The notes below the pieces were generated by a model that worked only from the letters and a program-made list of their open reading frames with translations, did not search any database and was not told where the DNA came from. 48,017 nucleotides of DNA from UBA961 sp049426725 (GTDB lineage Bacteria; Bacteroidota; Ignavibacteria; Kapaibacteriales; UBA961), in assembly GCA_049426725.1 (NCBI GenBank), contig JBMSYN010000016.1, positions 1-48,017 on the forward strand. Direction: 5' to 3'. Each line of letters starts with the position of its first letter. The stretch's first letter is position 1. This document shows positions 27,889 to 37,900 of this stretch, one piece after another. The position numbers and the translations under genes were made by a program.

Positions 27889-30120
27889 ATGCCCAATACA
27901 AAGTCACATACTGCATTCACAAAAATCAAAGCATTGCAATCATTGCTTGACATGGGGCATTTTGAACAGTTGGAACATGATTGTTTGGAAATCTTAGAAT
28001 CCAATGAGTCATACAATCAAGAGTTTATTGCATTCGCGCATCTCATGTTGTCGCAATCATATTGGCGAAGAGGAAATAAAAATAAAGGGCAGATTTCTTC
28101 AAATATTGCAATGGTATTGATGAATGAGCATGGTGCACATTGGAGCTCAGAAACTTGTTCGCAGATTTATGGTAATGCCGGCATCCTTCACATGCAAATT
28201 GGGATGTTTGAAAAGGCCAGTGAGTACATCAAACTTGCACTTGAACTATGTATCAAGGATGCGAATACCTTGGGCATGACCAAGTATCTTATGAATCTTG
28301 GCGTACTTCACTATTATATGGCAAATTATCAGGAGGCACTCGATTGTTATAAGCAGGGTCTTGAACTGGCTTTGCAGCTTGGTGATGAAATAAAAATTGC
28401 TAGCTGCGAAACAAATCTAGGGATGACTTATGTAAGCATATCAGAATATGAACAGGCGCTTATACATTACAAATCCGCATTGAAAAGAGAAGAAGCATTA
28501 GGCAATGTAACTGCTATTGCAAGTTTGCTGGGTAATATGGGAGTTGTGTATAGCAATCTTGGGAAATATACAAAAGCACTTGAATTTTATACTAAAGCAA
28601 TGAATCTTGATGAACAATTAGGTATTACCAAGAATCATGCGAAGTATTATGGCAATATGGGTGTTGTGTATGGATCGGTATCGGATTTTCAAAAAGCATT
28701 GGAGTGCTATCAAAAAGCACTGAAAATAGAGGAAGATCAAGAAAATATACTAGGTGTGATTAGACAATTGGGAAATATTGGAACAATCAACAAAGACTTA
28801 GGGGATTTGGATCAAGCACTCAAATATAATCAGCAAGCCCTTGTATTGCTTAAAGAATATCACAACCCTGATCAAGAAATGTATATCTCAAAAAACATGG
28901 GTGAGATTTACAGAGCTTTGGGTGATATTCCAAATGCGCTTCACCACTTCACGCAACAGATGAATTTGGCAAGAAATATTGGCATCAAATCAGAATTGGC
29001 TTCCGCATTCGGAAATCTTGGTTTGCTTTATGTAACCATAAAAGATTATGACAATGCACATCGTCATTTCATTGAAGCAATTACAATTTCAAATGAACTC
29101 GGAATCAAAGCGGAAGAAGCCGGTTGGAAATCTGCATTGGGCGATCTGTACGGAAATCCTGATTTTGAATTATACGATAGCAATCAATCAGAAGACTTGT
29201 TGAAAGAAGCATTGTCTGTACATAAGACATTGGGTCAAAAACGCGAAGAATACCGATCACATTTTTCGCTATCCAATCTTTATGAGTCACTTGACAGAGT
29301 GCAAGAGGCATTTCATCATTTCAAACTTTATCATGGTTTAGAAAAAGAAGTGATGAATGAACAAGCAAAAAAGCAAGCCATTGAAATTGAACTCATTCGA
29401 AAGATTGAACAAATTGAGCGCGAGAATAAAGAAACAATGATTCGCTTTGAAGAAAAAGAGCGAATATTACATGATATACTTCCCATCGAAATAGCCAATA
29501 GAATTGTTTCCGGTGAAACAATGATAGCAGAGCAGCATGACAATGTAAGTATCATTTTTGCAGACATTGTTTCATTTACAGAAACGGCATTGCGATTAAA
29601 GCCGGCTGAAGTCGTGGGAACATTGAATGAACTTTTCACAGAATTTGATTCTCTTGCCTTGGAATTAGGGATTGAAAAGATTAAAACACTTGGTGATGCA
29701 TATATGGGCGCTTGCGGAATTCCAACCGCAAGGGAAGATCATGCAATCAGAATGACTGAGTTTGCATTTCGTATAATGAATGCTTCGAAGAATCATAGAT
29801 TTCCAGGACAAGACATCATTAAAATTAGAGTTGGTTTACACTGCGGACCTGTCATTGCAGGCGTTATTGGTGGACATAAATATACCTATGATCTTTGGGG
29901 AGATTCAGTCAATACAGCCTCAAGAATGGAGTCTCAAGGTCAAAGAAATGAGGTACATGTAAGTGAGGACTTTGTAAGAACGCTGTGCAATGTCTCTCAA
30001 GATGAAGAAGTGCCGGAATCCCACTTATTGACATTTGGCAGAATTTCTATTCAAGACAGAGGAAAAATTGACATCAAAGGAAGGGGGTCCATGCGTACAT
30101 TCTACCTCCAATTGATCTGA
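27889..30120 (+). CDS. TPR-containing class III adenylate cyclase
   Basis: A 743-aa soluble protein predicted to make cAMP. Residues about 90-450 hold some eight to nine TPRs of the longer 40-residue type (repeated GNMGVVY..G...KALEFY patterns), then a charged coiled coil (about 485-530) and the cyclase homology domain (about 545-743). Catalytic features: metal-binding Asp559 (FADIVSF) and Asp603 (TLGDAYM), adenine-specifying Lys599 and Asp668 (KTLGD, YDLWGDSVN), and transition-state Asn675 and Arg679 (NTASRM). The Lys/Asp pair favours ATP over GTP. No membrane segment is seen. Its ATG follows the Rieske stop codon with no gap, so both are translated from one mRNA; a redox or envelope-stress input to cAMP is possible but not shown. 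Confidence 0.93.
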   Translation: MPNTKSHTAFTKIKALQSLLDMGHFEQLEHDCLEILESNESYNQEFIAFAHLMLSQSYWRRGNKNKGQISSNIAMVLMNEHGAHWSSETCSQIYGNAGILHMQIGMFEKASEYIKLALELCIKDANTLGMTKYLMNLGVLHYYMANYQEALDCYKQGLELALQLGDEIKIASCETNLGMTYVSISEYEQALIHYKSALKREEALGNVTAIASLLGNMGVVYSNLGKYTKALEFYTKAMNLDEQLGITKNHAKYYGNMGVVYGSVSDFQKALECYQKALKIEEDQENILGVIRQLGNIGTINKDLGDLDQALKYNQQALVLLKEYHNPDQEMYISKNMGEIYRALGDIPNALHHFTQQMNLARNIGIKSELASAFGNLGLLYVTIKDYDNAHRHFIEAITISNELGIKAEEAGWKSALGDLYGNPDFELYDSNQSEDLLKEALSVHKTLGQKREEYRSHFSLSNLYESLDRVQEAFHHFKLYHGLEKEVMNEQAKKQAIEIELIRKIEQIERENKETMIRFEEKERILHDILPIEIANRIVSGETMIAEQHDNVSIIFADIVSFTETALRLKPAEVVGTLNELFTEFDSLALELGIEKIKTLGDAYMGACGIPTAREDHAIRMTEFAFRIMNASKNHRFPGQDIIKIRVGLHCGPVIAGVIGGHKYTYDLWGDSVNTASRMESQGQRNEVHVSEDFVRTLCNVSQDEEVPESHLLTFGRISIQDRGKIDIKGRGSMRTFYLQLI

Positions 30121-30130
30121 ACTATCCTAT

Positions 30131-30171
30131 TTATCATTATAATGTGAATGATAATCAAATATTATTTTGAT
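30131..30171. promoter_or_regulatory. two adjacent dyads upstream of the Rieske-like gene
   Basis: TTATCATT (30131-30138) mirrors AATGATAA (30147-30154), and ATCAAA (30154-30159) mirrors TTTGAT (30166-30171). They lie 11-51 bases after the cyclase stop and before the next gene. No T run follows, so operator or attenuator is more likely than a terminator; AT-rich chance remains possible. Confidence 0.35.
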
Positions 30172-30228
30172 AATTAAGGATTTCTAGATAGTTTTCAACT
30201 GATTGTTTACTTATTTCTGGGTATATTC

Positions 30229-30726
30229 ATGAAAAATCAAAAACCGCTTACCGATGCACAAAGAAGAATTGTTTTGAAAGCATTGGGTATTGCTCCATTG
30301 GCTTCAGCAGGACTTTTTATGAATCTATCATTGTCAAGTTGCTCAGATTCGACAACACCAAGTGATGATTCAATTGAGTTAAAGTTGTCCGATGAACCCT
30401 CCTTGGGGAATATCGATGGATTTGTGAGAAGAACCTATGGATCAAACAACAATGGTGATCCCATCATCATAATCAGAACAGAGGAAAGTACATATCGCTG
30501 TATTTCCGTTGCTTGTCCTAAGAACTGTGAGAAGAAATCACCGGCACCTGCATTGGGAGACCCCAAAGACAAAGGAATAATTTGCGAAACATGTCCTATG
30601 AAAGCAAAGTATTCAGTTGCTGAAAACAATTTTGGTAATGTGATGGAGAGTGGACCATCCCAAACACTCAGAGAATTTCCTGTTACATTCAATGCAACAA
30701 CGGGTGTGATAAGAGTGGACTTTTGA
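30229..30726 (+). CDS. Rieske-fold paralogue with four-cysteine ligand set, Tat-type lipoprotein
   Basis: A 165-aa protein clearly paralogous to the Rieske lipoprotein 2.3 kb upstream: both have a Tat-type leader (here QRRIVLKALG), a LSSC lipobox, an RRTYG/RRAFG segment, IIIIRTEEST vs VIVVRTAQDK, and the same closing strand pattern. The metal-ligand residues differ. CPH has become CPKNC (Cys96 kept, Lys98 replaces the His, Cys100 new) and CPNH has become CETC (Cys119 kept, Cys122 replaces the His). This gives a CxxxC plus CxxC set instead of two Cys and two His, with Cys91 nearby. It could bind an all-Cys [2Fe-2S] or mononuclear Fe/Zn site, or be structural. It has a separate 108-bp upstream region and a strong terminator after it. 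Confidence 0.85.
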   Translation: MKNQKPLTDAQRRIVLKALGIAPLASAGLFMNLSLSSCSDSTTPSDDSIELKLSDEPSLGNIDGFVRRTYGSNNNGDPIIIIRTEESTYRCISVACPKNCEKKSPAPALGDPKDKGIICETCPMKAKYSVAENNFGNVMESGPSQTLREFPVTFNATTGVIRVDF

Positions 30727-30745
30727 TTGATGAAGAATCAACAGT

Positions 30746-30776
30746 AAAGGCTTCCAATTTGGAAGCCTTTTTTGTT
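30746..30776. terminator. strong terminator between convergent genes
   Basis: AAAGGCTTCCAA pairs with TTGGAAGCCTTT (12 bp, practically a short AATTT loop) followed by a T run on the plus strand. It terminates the Rieske-like gene; the minus-strand gene stops at 30779 just beyond, and the stem may serve it as well although its T run is short in that direction. Confidence 0.9.
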
Positions 30777-30778
30777 TG

Positions 30779-31819
30779 TTAGAATTGAAATTCATGTGAA
30801 TGTTCAAGGAATGCTATAAGCAATCTGATTGTTGCTTCGATATCATCTTTGTGAACTGCTTCTGCAACGGTATGCGTATATCGACATGGTATTGACAATG
30901 TAATCACCGGAATTCCATCTCTTGAAACCTGCATAGCACCAGCATCTGTACCACCACTCGGTAATACCTCATATTGATGAGGAATTTCGAATCGTTCTGC
31001 AAGGTCGCAGAAAAATTGATATAATCCATAATGCGACACAGATAAACTATCCATCACTTTAATGCCAACGCCTTTTCCTACTTTGACGCAATGATCCCGC
31101 TCATCAACTCCGGGAATATCAGCAGCTATTGTAATGTCAAGAGCAATTCCAATATCAGGTTGCAATCCAAATGATGCAGTTCTTGCTCCCCGAACACCTA
31201 TTTCCTCTTGCACTGTTGCAACAGCATGGATGTGATCTTGACTTTGTTTGAATCTTCTGAATGCTTCGAGCATGACATAGACGCCAACTCTATCATCGAG
31301 AGTTTTGCCGGAATACAGATTACCCATTTCCATCAAATCACATTTCATGGTTACTGGATCGCCGATTTTCACTAGCTCCTTCACTTTGTCTTCCGGCAAA
31401 CCAATGTCAATAAATAAATCAGAGAGAGGCACCACTTTATTGCGTTCTTCCGGAGTGGTGAAATGTGTGGGCTTGAAACCAAAGACACCATTCAATGGTC
31501 CGGACTTTGTGTGAACGGTCACACGATGAGCGATAAGTACTCTTGGATCGAATCCGCCCAATGGTTGAACATATAAAAACCCATCCTTATTGATGAATCT
31601 CACAATGAAGCCAATTTCATCCATGTGTGCTGCCAGCATGATGGATCTTGGTGCGCTGCCATTTCCTTTTTTCACCGCAAAAAGATTACCCATTGGATCG
31701 GTTCTCAATGGTTCATCTGATTGTGGGGCAAGAATGGATGTCACATAATCACGAAAATGATGCTCACGCCCAGGTATTCCAGGGGTTTTACAGAGAGTTT
31801 GCAACAGTTCAAAAGACAT
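30779..31819 (-). CDS. M42-family aminopeptidase (deblocking/glutamyl aminopeptidase, FrvX-like)
   Basis: A 346-aa cytoplasmic di-zinc aminopeptidase. Metal ligands and catalytic residues of the family are visible: His65 and Asp67 (AAHMDEIGF), Asp175/176 (TLDDRVG), Glu205/206 (VQEEIGVRGA), Asp228 (ALDI) and His316 (RYTHTVAEA). M42 enzymes form dodecameric tetrahedra and trim peptides after the proteasome or ClpP. The start is the ATG at 31819, which has GGAGG four bases upstream; an in-frame ATG at 31882 would add 21 residues and overlap the divergent gene. It stands alone, divergent from the TonB receptor gene. Confidence 0.94.
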   Translation of the reverse strand: MSFELLQTLCKTPGIPGREHHFRDYVTSILAPQSDEPLRTDPMGNLFAVKKGNGSAPRSIMLAAHMDEIGFIVRFINKDGFLYVQPLGGFDPRVLIAHRVTVHTKSGPLNGVFGFKPTHFTTPEERNKVVPLSDLFIDIGLPEDKVKELVKIGDPVTMKCDLMEMGNLYSGKTLDDRVGVYVMLEAFRRFKQSQDHIHAVATVQEEIGVRGARTASFGLQPDIGIALDITIAADIPGVDERDHCVKVGKGVGIKVMDSLSVSHYGLYQFFCDLAERFEIPHQYEVLPSGGTDAGAMQVSRDGIPVITLSIPCRYTHTVAEAVHKDDIEATIRLLIAFLEHSHEFQF

Positions 31820-31912
31820 AATTCCTCCAATTATTTCCACAAAGTTAGGGAAAAGTGCCTCTACATTACCAACTCTTAACATGGACTTAACATACAGGTT
31901 ATATCATGCCGG

Positions 31913-31920
31913 TAATTTTG
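31913..31920 (+). promoter_or_regulatory. possible -7 box (TAATTTTG)
   Basis: TAATTTTG fits TAnnTTTG and lies 42 bp before the TonB-receptor ATG at 31962, which would give a leader of about 35 nt. No matching TTTG was found at the right distance upstream, so support is weak. It argues for the 31962 start over 31881. Confidence 0.3.
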
Positions 31921-31961
31921 CATTGTTCTCGTGTGTGTTGTACAATTTTCGAAACATCATA

Positions 31962-34841
31962 ATGCAAAATCGTATCAAAACCTTGATTGTCGCTCTCCTA
32001 CTTCTATGTGGTGGCATGCAATCTTCAGCAATGGCCCAAGATGGTATCATCTCCGGGACAGTTAAAGATGCCGAAACCGGCGAACCAATGAGAAGCGTCA
32101 CCGTACGCCTCAAAGACACCAAAAAAGGTGCTTTTTCTGATGTGAAGGGGAAGTATACCATCAAAGCGGTTGCTCCGGGCACATATTCAATCATCTTTAC
32201 ATCTGTTGGTTTTTCTTCCAAAACAGTGGGATCGGTGATCGTAACTGCAGGTCAAACCACAACCATCAATGCCACATTATCACCTGAATCGAAAAAGACG
32301 GAAGATGTCGTGATTGAAGCACGTCGCTCAAATGACGCGCAATCCACGATTCTTGCTCAAAGGAAAAATGCCGCGCAAGTGAGTGATGGTATTTCAAAAG
32401 AAGAAATTTCCAAGACACCTGATGGTGATGCCGGACAAGCCCTAAAGCGAGTTTCCGGAGTTACACTTGTTGGCGACAAGTTCGTATATGTGCGCGGTGT
32501 TAGTGATCGCTATAACAATACAACACTCAATGGAGCAGGTCTGGCAACAACCGAGCCAGACAAGCGTTCCTTTGCTTTCGATATGTTCCCATCTGAATTT
32601 TTGCAAAGTGCAAATGTTGCAAAATCCTTCACACCAGATCTTCCCGGAAACTTCGTGGGTGGTTTGGTGCAATTGAATACAGTTGACTTTCCTGACGGAT
32701 TTTCATTGAAGGCATCAATCTCAAGTGCATTCAATACGAATACAACTCTTCGTGACAATGCATTTCTTAGCACTCCAGGAAGTTCATCGGATTGGCTTGG
32801 CTTTGATGATGGTTTGAGATCTCTTCCATCAAGTGCACCTGCAAATAGAGCAGAAACAGACAGACTGGTAAGAGAGGCATATGCAGGGAAAGAAGAATCT
32901 CAGGACAGATTGCAGCAATTTGCTCGTGACTTGAAATCAAATTCATGGCAGAAAGATTCAAGTTCTGCAAGCCCTAATACAAGCGTCAATCTTGCTTATA
33001 CAGACATCTTTGAAGTAGCCGGCAATGAACTCGGTGTGATTGCATCTCTCTCGCATGGAAATTCTTATGCGATAAAATCTGCAACCGATAGAAATACATT
33101 ATTGGGTGATGGTTCCTATGAGCGCAAGAGTAGCGGATCTGTTTCCAATAGATCTGCCGGAATTGGCGCTTTGATGAATGTGTCTTACAAGATTGGAACA
33201 ACAAATTCCATCAGCTTCAAGAATATGTACAATCGTTCTATTGATGATGAAACCTTGTTTTTACAAGGTGCAGATTCAACACAAGGAATTGATTTCAGAC
33301 AATTCAGTGCGCAATTCGTGCAAAAAGAATTATTCTCCACCCAAGTGAGTGGTGAGCATACATTGCCAATCAATAATATGCTGCTTGATTGGAGATATGG
33401 ATATTCACAATCAGAAAGAGATGAGCCTGATTTTAGAAGACTTCGATATTCACGTCAATCAACTTCACCTGATGCACCATTCATAGCAGATGTTCAACCA
33501 CTTGGTGATGGCACGCTCGCTGGTAGATTTTTCTCAAATCTTACCGATGAAGTCAATGGTGGTTCATTCAATCTTACCATACCAATCACCGCAGAACTTA
33601 AAGTCAAAACCGGTGCATTGATGGAAATTCGTGATCGTGGATTTAGTGCAAGATCATTCACGCTTGCATCTAATGATGCAAATGGACTTTTGGGTACGGA
33701 CTTTTTTGCAGCTTCACCAGATAAATTGTTTTCGGCGGCAAATTTTGACAAGCGTGGCGATACATTATACATGCGTGAAGACTCAAAGCCAAGTGATGGA
33801 TATTCAGGAACAGAAAGTCTCTATGCTGGCTATGCAATGATTGATAGTCCATTCGAAATTGGATCCGAGCAATTCCGCGTAATTACTGGTTTGCGCATTG
33901 AAGACAATACCATCAACTTGAATGGATTTTTCTCAAATGGACAAATCGCAACTGTTGATTATCACACATTCGATTTTCTTCCTGCACTCAATCTCATTTA
34001 CAAAATGAATGAGACAACGAATATCAGAGCATCAGCATCACAAACACTTACTCGCCCTACATTCCGTGAACTTGCACCATTTGAATTTTACAATTTCAAT
34101 GATTTGATCAATGTTCGTGGAAATACAAAACTCAATCGCAGTCAAGTAGAGAATTATGATCTACGATTTGAAACATTCATGGGTCCCGGCGAAGTATTTT
34201 CAGTGAGCGGATTTTACAAGAATTTCAGAAATCCTATTGAAGAAACATTGAGTGGCGAAACAGGTGGCAAGCCAGACAGAACATGGGAGAATGGTGGAGC
34301 GGTTCGTGATTCACTTGGCAATATCATCAAAGATGGGTATGCAAACAATTATGGTGTTGAATTCGAATTCAGAAAAGGTTTAGGATTCCTTGGCTCGATG
34401 TTCTCTAATTTCATGTTTGGTACAAATGTGACGCTCATCAATTCAGAGATCACAATTAGCCAAGGGAATTCACTGGAAACCCGTCCAATGTGGGGTCAAT
34501 CTCCGTATTCAGTCAATGCCTCATTATACTATATGAATCCCGAAACCGGAACATCAGTGAATCTTGCTTATAACAGAGCCGGAAGACGCATCGTGTCTGT
34601 CGCACAATTGGGTCGTTTCCCCGGATTGGAAGGTAGCGATAAATCTCCCCATTGGTATGAAGAACCAAGAGATCTCGTTGACCTTTCTATTTCACAAACA
34701 ATTTCATCAATGTTTGATGTGAAGTTCGTAGTACGCGATCTTCTTAATCAAACTTTGTACTGGAAACAAGGCGATCGCATTGTTCAATCAAATGTGTTTG
34801 GAACAACTATTTCACTCAGTGTTGCATATCGTTGGTTATAA
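31962..34841 (+). CDS. TonB-dependent outer-membrane receptor with N-terminal CarboxypepD_reg domain
   Basis: A 959-aa outer-membrane transporter driven by TonB. The leader (MQNRIKTLIVALLLL) ends near AMAQ. Residues about 28-110 are a carboxypeptidase regulatory-like beta-sandwich (ISGTVKDAETGEPMRSVTVRLKD). A plug domain follows (about 130-260, EEISKTPDGDAGQALKRVSGVTL, YVRGVSDRYNNTTLNG), then a long barrel (about 270-959) ending in SLSVAYRWL. The FPSEFLQSANVAKSFTPDLPG stretch is common in this receptor class. The ATG at 31962 begins the signal peptide; 31881 would add 27 residues and fall in the divergent promoter region. The repeat-bearing T9SS protein starts 73 bp downstream without a terminator between, so it may be a partner. 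The ligand is unknown. Confidence 0.92.
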   Translation: MQNRIKTLIVALLLLCGGMQSSAMAQDGIISGTVKDAETGEPMRSVTVRLKDTKKGAFSDVKGKYTIKAVAPGTYSIIFTSVGFSSKTVGSVIVTAGQTTTINATLSPESKKTEDVVIEARRSNDAQSTILAQRKNAAQVSDGISKEEISKTPDGDAGQALKRVSGVTLVGDKFVYVRGVSDRYNNTTLNGAGLATTEPDKRSFAFDMFPSEFLQSANVAKSFTPDLPGNFVGGLVQLNTVDFPDGFSLKASISSAFNTNTTLRDNAFLSTPGSSSDWLGFDDGLRSLPSSAPANRAETDRLVREAYAGKEESQDRLQQFARDLKSNSWQKDSSSASPNTSVNLAYTDIFEVAGNELGVIASLSHGNSYAIKSATDRNTLLGDGSYERKSSGSVSNRSAGIGALMNVSYKIGTTNSISFKNMYNRSIDDETLFLQGADSTQGIDFRQFSAQFVQKELFSTQVSGEHTLPINNMLLDWRYGYSQSERDEPDFRRLRYSRQSTSPDAPFIADVQPLGDGTLAGRFFSNLTDEVNGGSFNLTIPITAELKVKTGALMEIRDRGFSARSFTLASNDANGLLGTDFFAASPDKLFSAANFDKRGDTLYMREDSKPSDGYSGTESLYAGYAMIDSPFEIGSEQFRVITGLRIEDNTINLNGFFSNGQIATVDYHTFDFLPALNLIYKMNETTNIRASASQTLTRPTFRELAPFEFYNFNDLINVRGNTKLNRSQVENYDLRFETFMGPGEVFSVSGFYKNFRNPIEETLSGETGGKPDRTWENGGAVRDSLGNIIKDGYANNYGVEFEFRKGLGFLGSMFSNFMFGTNVTLINSEITISQGNSLETRPMWGQSPYSVNASLYYMNPETGTSVNLAYNRAGRRIVSVAQLGRFPGLEGSDKSPHWYEEPRDLVDLSISQTISSMFDVKFVVRDLLNQTLYWKQGDRIVQSNVFGTTISLSVAYRWL

Positions 34842-34914
34842 GATATTGATTATGCAATAACTGATGAATCATGAATTACAACTTATTCTTCTCCATATTC
34901 TATTGAGGAAAATC

Positions 34915-37900
34915 ATGAAATCATTGATGTACTTGTTATTGACAAGCATAACATCAGTTTTTGCTTTTGCAAACGGACCAAAAATCATCACTCCGGGTGG
35001 TGCTGCAGGTGAAACATATCGTGCCGGTACTTCCTATGACATTCGATGGGATACAACCACAACCAAGCTTGGTGCAGTATATAAGTTTCAATTTTCACAA
35101 GCAAGAACAGGTCCATGGATTGATCTTGCTGGTGCAACAAGTGTAAAAGACAGTAATGTAAGTAGCACAATCCGACGCGGCCAATATGTTGGTGGTTTCC
35201 GTGCGCCAAGTATCGAAACTGCAACAGGATTTATCAGAATGGTTGAATTGGCTGATACGAACATGGCAGGTGTCACAGCATTTCCAATCATTATACAAAG
35301 ACCATTGCCAACAAGAGTTGATTCAGTTCTTTCCGGTACCATCACTGGCAATGTTACATTGTCAAACAGAAAAATTTATGGATTGAGAGGATTTGTACAT
35401 GTAGTTGAACCGGCTGTACTTACTGTTCAGCCAGGGACAATCGTTGTTGGTGATACAGTTGGAAAGAATTCTGCACTCATCATTAATCGTGGTGCAAAAC
35501 TTATTGCAAATGGTACACCTGCATTGCCAATCGTCTTCACTTCATCAGCTCCTCCGGGTCAACGTCGTCCTGGTGACTGGGGCGGATTGCTTATTTATGG
35601 AAAAGCAAGAATCAATAATCCCGGTGGTGAAGCTGCACAAGAAGGTGGCGTTGCAGATCCTAACGATAAAACCAAATGGTATTATGGTGGAACAGATGAC
35701 AATGACAATAGTGGATCATTGCAATATGTTCGCGTTGAATTTGGTGGCATAGCACTTCAACCAAATCAAGAATTGAATGGTATTACTTTGGGTGGTGTTG
35801 GAAGAGGCACAAAATTTGAAAATATCCAAGTTAGTTATGCAAATGATGATGCATATGAATGGTTCGGTGGATCTGTTGATGCAAAGTATTTGATTTCAAC
35901 TGCAGCATTGGATGATGACTTCGATACAGACAATGGTTTCAGTGGTCGTGTTCAATTCGGTGTTGTACAACGATTCAAAGCAAGAGCAGATGTTTCTACT
36001 TCACAAGCATTTGAAGCAGACAATGATGCGACAGCAACATATAATGCTCCATTGTCATCCTCTATCTTCTCAAATATCACTGCGATTGGTCCAGTAAATG
36101 ATACATCAATCACTCCAAATTCTCGTTTTGGAGCCGGTGCTCAAATCCGTAGAAATTCTCGTCAAGCAATTTATAATTCAGTTTTCATTGGCTGGCCTAG
36201 AGGAATTGAGATTGCTCAAACTCCAACAATGGTCGCAGCAAATAATGATTCAGTGCATGTACGAAACACAGCATGGTATGGAGTTAAAGGCACATGGATG
36301 AATTTGGCAGGTGGTACAGCTCCGGCCGGCATGGATGCCAATTGGATTAGTAAACCTGCTTATGCTAATCAAGTTGAAAGAGGGAATATCAATGCTGCAA
36401 TGATAGAAAATGCATTCAGCGAAGATGCCAATTTCAATCCGGCATTGAAAGCAGGATCGCCATTGTTAACCGGTGCTTCTTTTACCAAATCCGGAATTGT
36501 TGCAATTGATGATGCATTCTTCTCAAAAGTAGAATATCGTGGTGCTATGAATTCTCAGCGCTGGGATTTGCCTTGGGCTAATTATGATCCAATCAATACA
36601 ACATATAAAGCACAAGAGCCACCAAAGCCGGTAATAACATCACCTGGTTCAACTACAGGTGAAACATATCGTGCAGGTATTTCCTATGACTTGCGCTGGG
36701 ATACCACAACAACTACACTCGGTGCTACCTATAAATTTCAATATGGTACAAGCAAAACCGGTCCATGGACAGATCTTGCAGGAGCAACAAGCGTTAAGGA
36801 TAGCAATGTAAGCTCAACAATACGTCGTGGTCAATTCCTAGGCGGATTTAGAGCTCCATCAATTGAAACCACAAGTTTGTACTTGAGAATGATAAATCTT
36901 GCAGACACAAATCTTGCAGGTGTTTCAACTAATCCAATAACTATCGAAAGACCTTCGCCTACAACAGTTGATTCTGTATTGACAGGCACCATCACATCAA
37001 ATGTATTTCTATCAAATACCAAGATTTATGGTCTTCGTGGTTTTGTGCATGTTGTTTCTCCAGCAACATTGACAATTCAAGCCGGTACTGTAATTGTTGG
37101 TGATACAGTTGGTAAAAATTCAGCGCTTATCATCAATCGTGGTGCGAAGATTATTGCTAATGGTACTCCAACTTTGCCCATCGTATTTACATCATCTGCA
37201 CCTGCAGGACAACGTCGTTCAGGCGACTGGGGTGGTTTGCTGATATTTGGACGTGCTAAAATTAATAATCCAGGATTCGAAGCTGCGCAAGAGGGTGGCG
37301 TTGCAGATCCTAATGATAAAAGTAAATGGTATTATGGTGGAGCATTTGATGATGACAATAGTGGTGTTCTACGATATGTACGCGTAGAGTTTGGTGGAAT
37401 TGCTCTTCAACCGAATCAAGAATTGAATGGCTTGACTCTCGGAGGTGTTGGTAATGGTACAACAATTGAAAATGTACAAGTTTCTTATGCCAATGATGAT
37501 GGAATCGAATGGTTCGGTGGCAGCGTCAATGCAAAGAAATTGATTGTCGTGAATTCTTTGGATGATGATTTTGATACCGATAATGGTTTTAGTGGAAAAG
37601 TACAATTTGCAGTATCACAAAGATTCAAAGCAAGAGCAGATCAATCAACTTCACAAGCATTTGAATCTGATAATGATGCAACTGCAACCTACAATAGTCC
37701 TAATACAAGTGCAATATTCTCAAATGTCACAGCAATCGGACCTTTGTCTGATGTCACAGGAACTCCTAATTCAAGATTTGGTGCAGCAGTTCAGATCAGA
37801 AGAAATTCTCGTCAGTCAATTTTCAATTCTGTTTTCATGGGATGGCCTAGAGGTATTGAAATCGCTCAAGTTCCAACGATGAATGCAGCACTTGCTGATA

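Noticed and set aside
30131..30171. Rho-independent terminator after the cyclase gene
   Set aside because: The stems are AT-rich and not followed by a T run, so it is reported only as a possible regulatory dyad.
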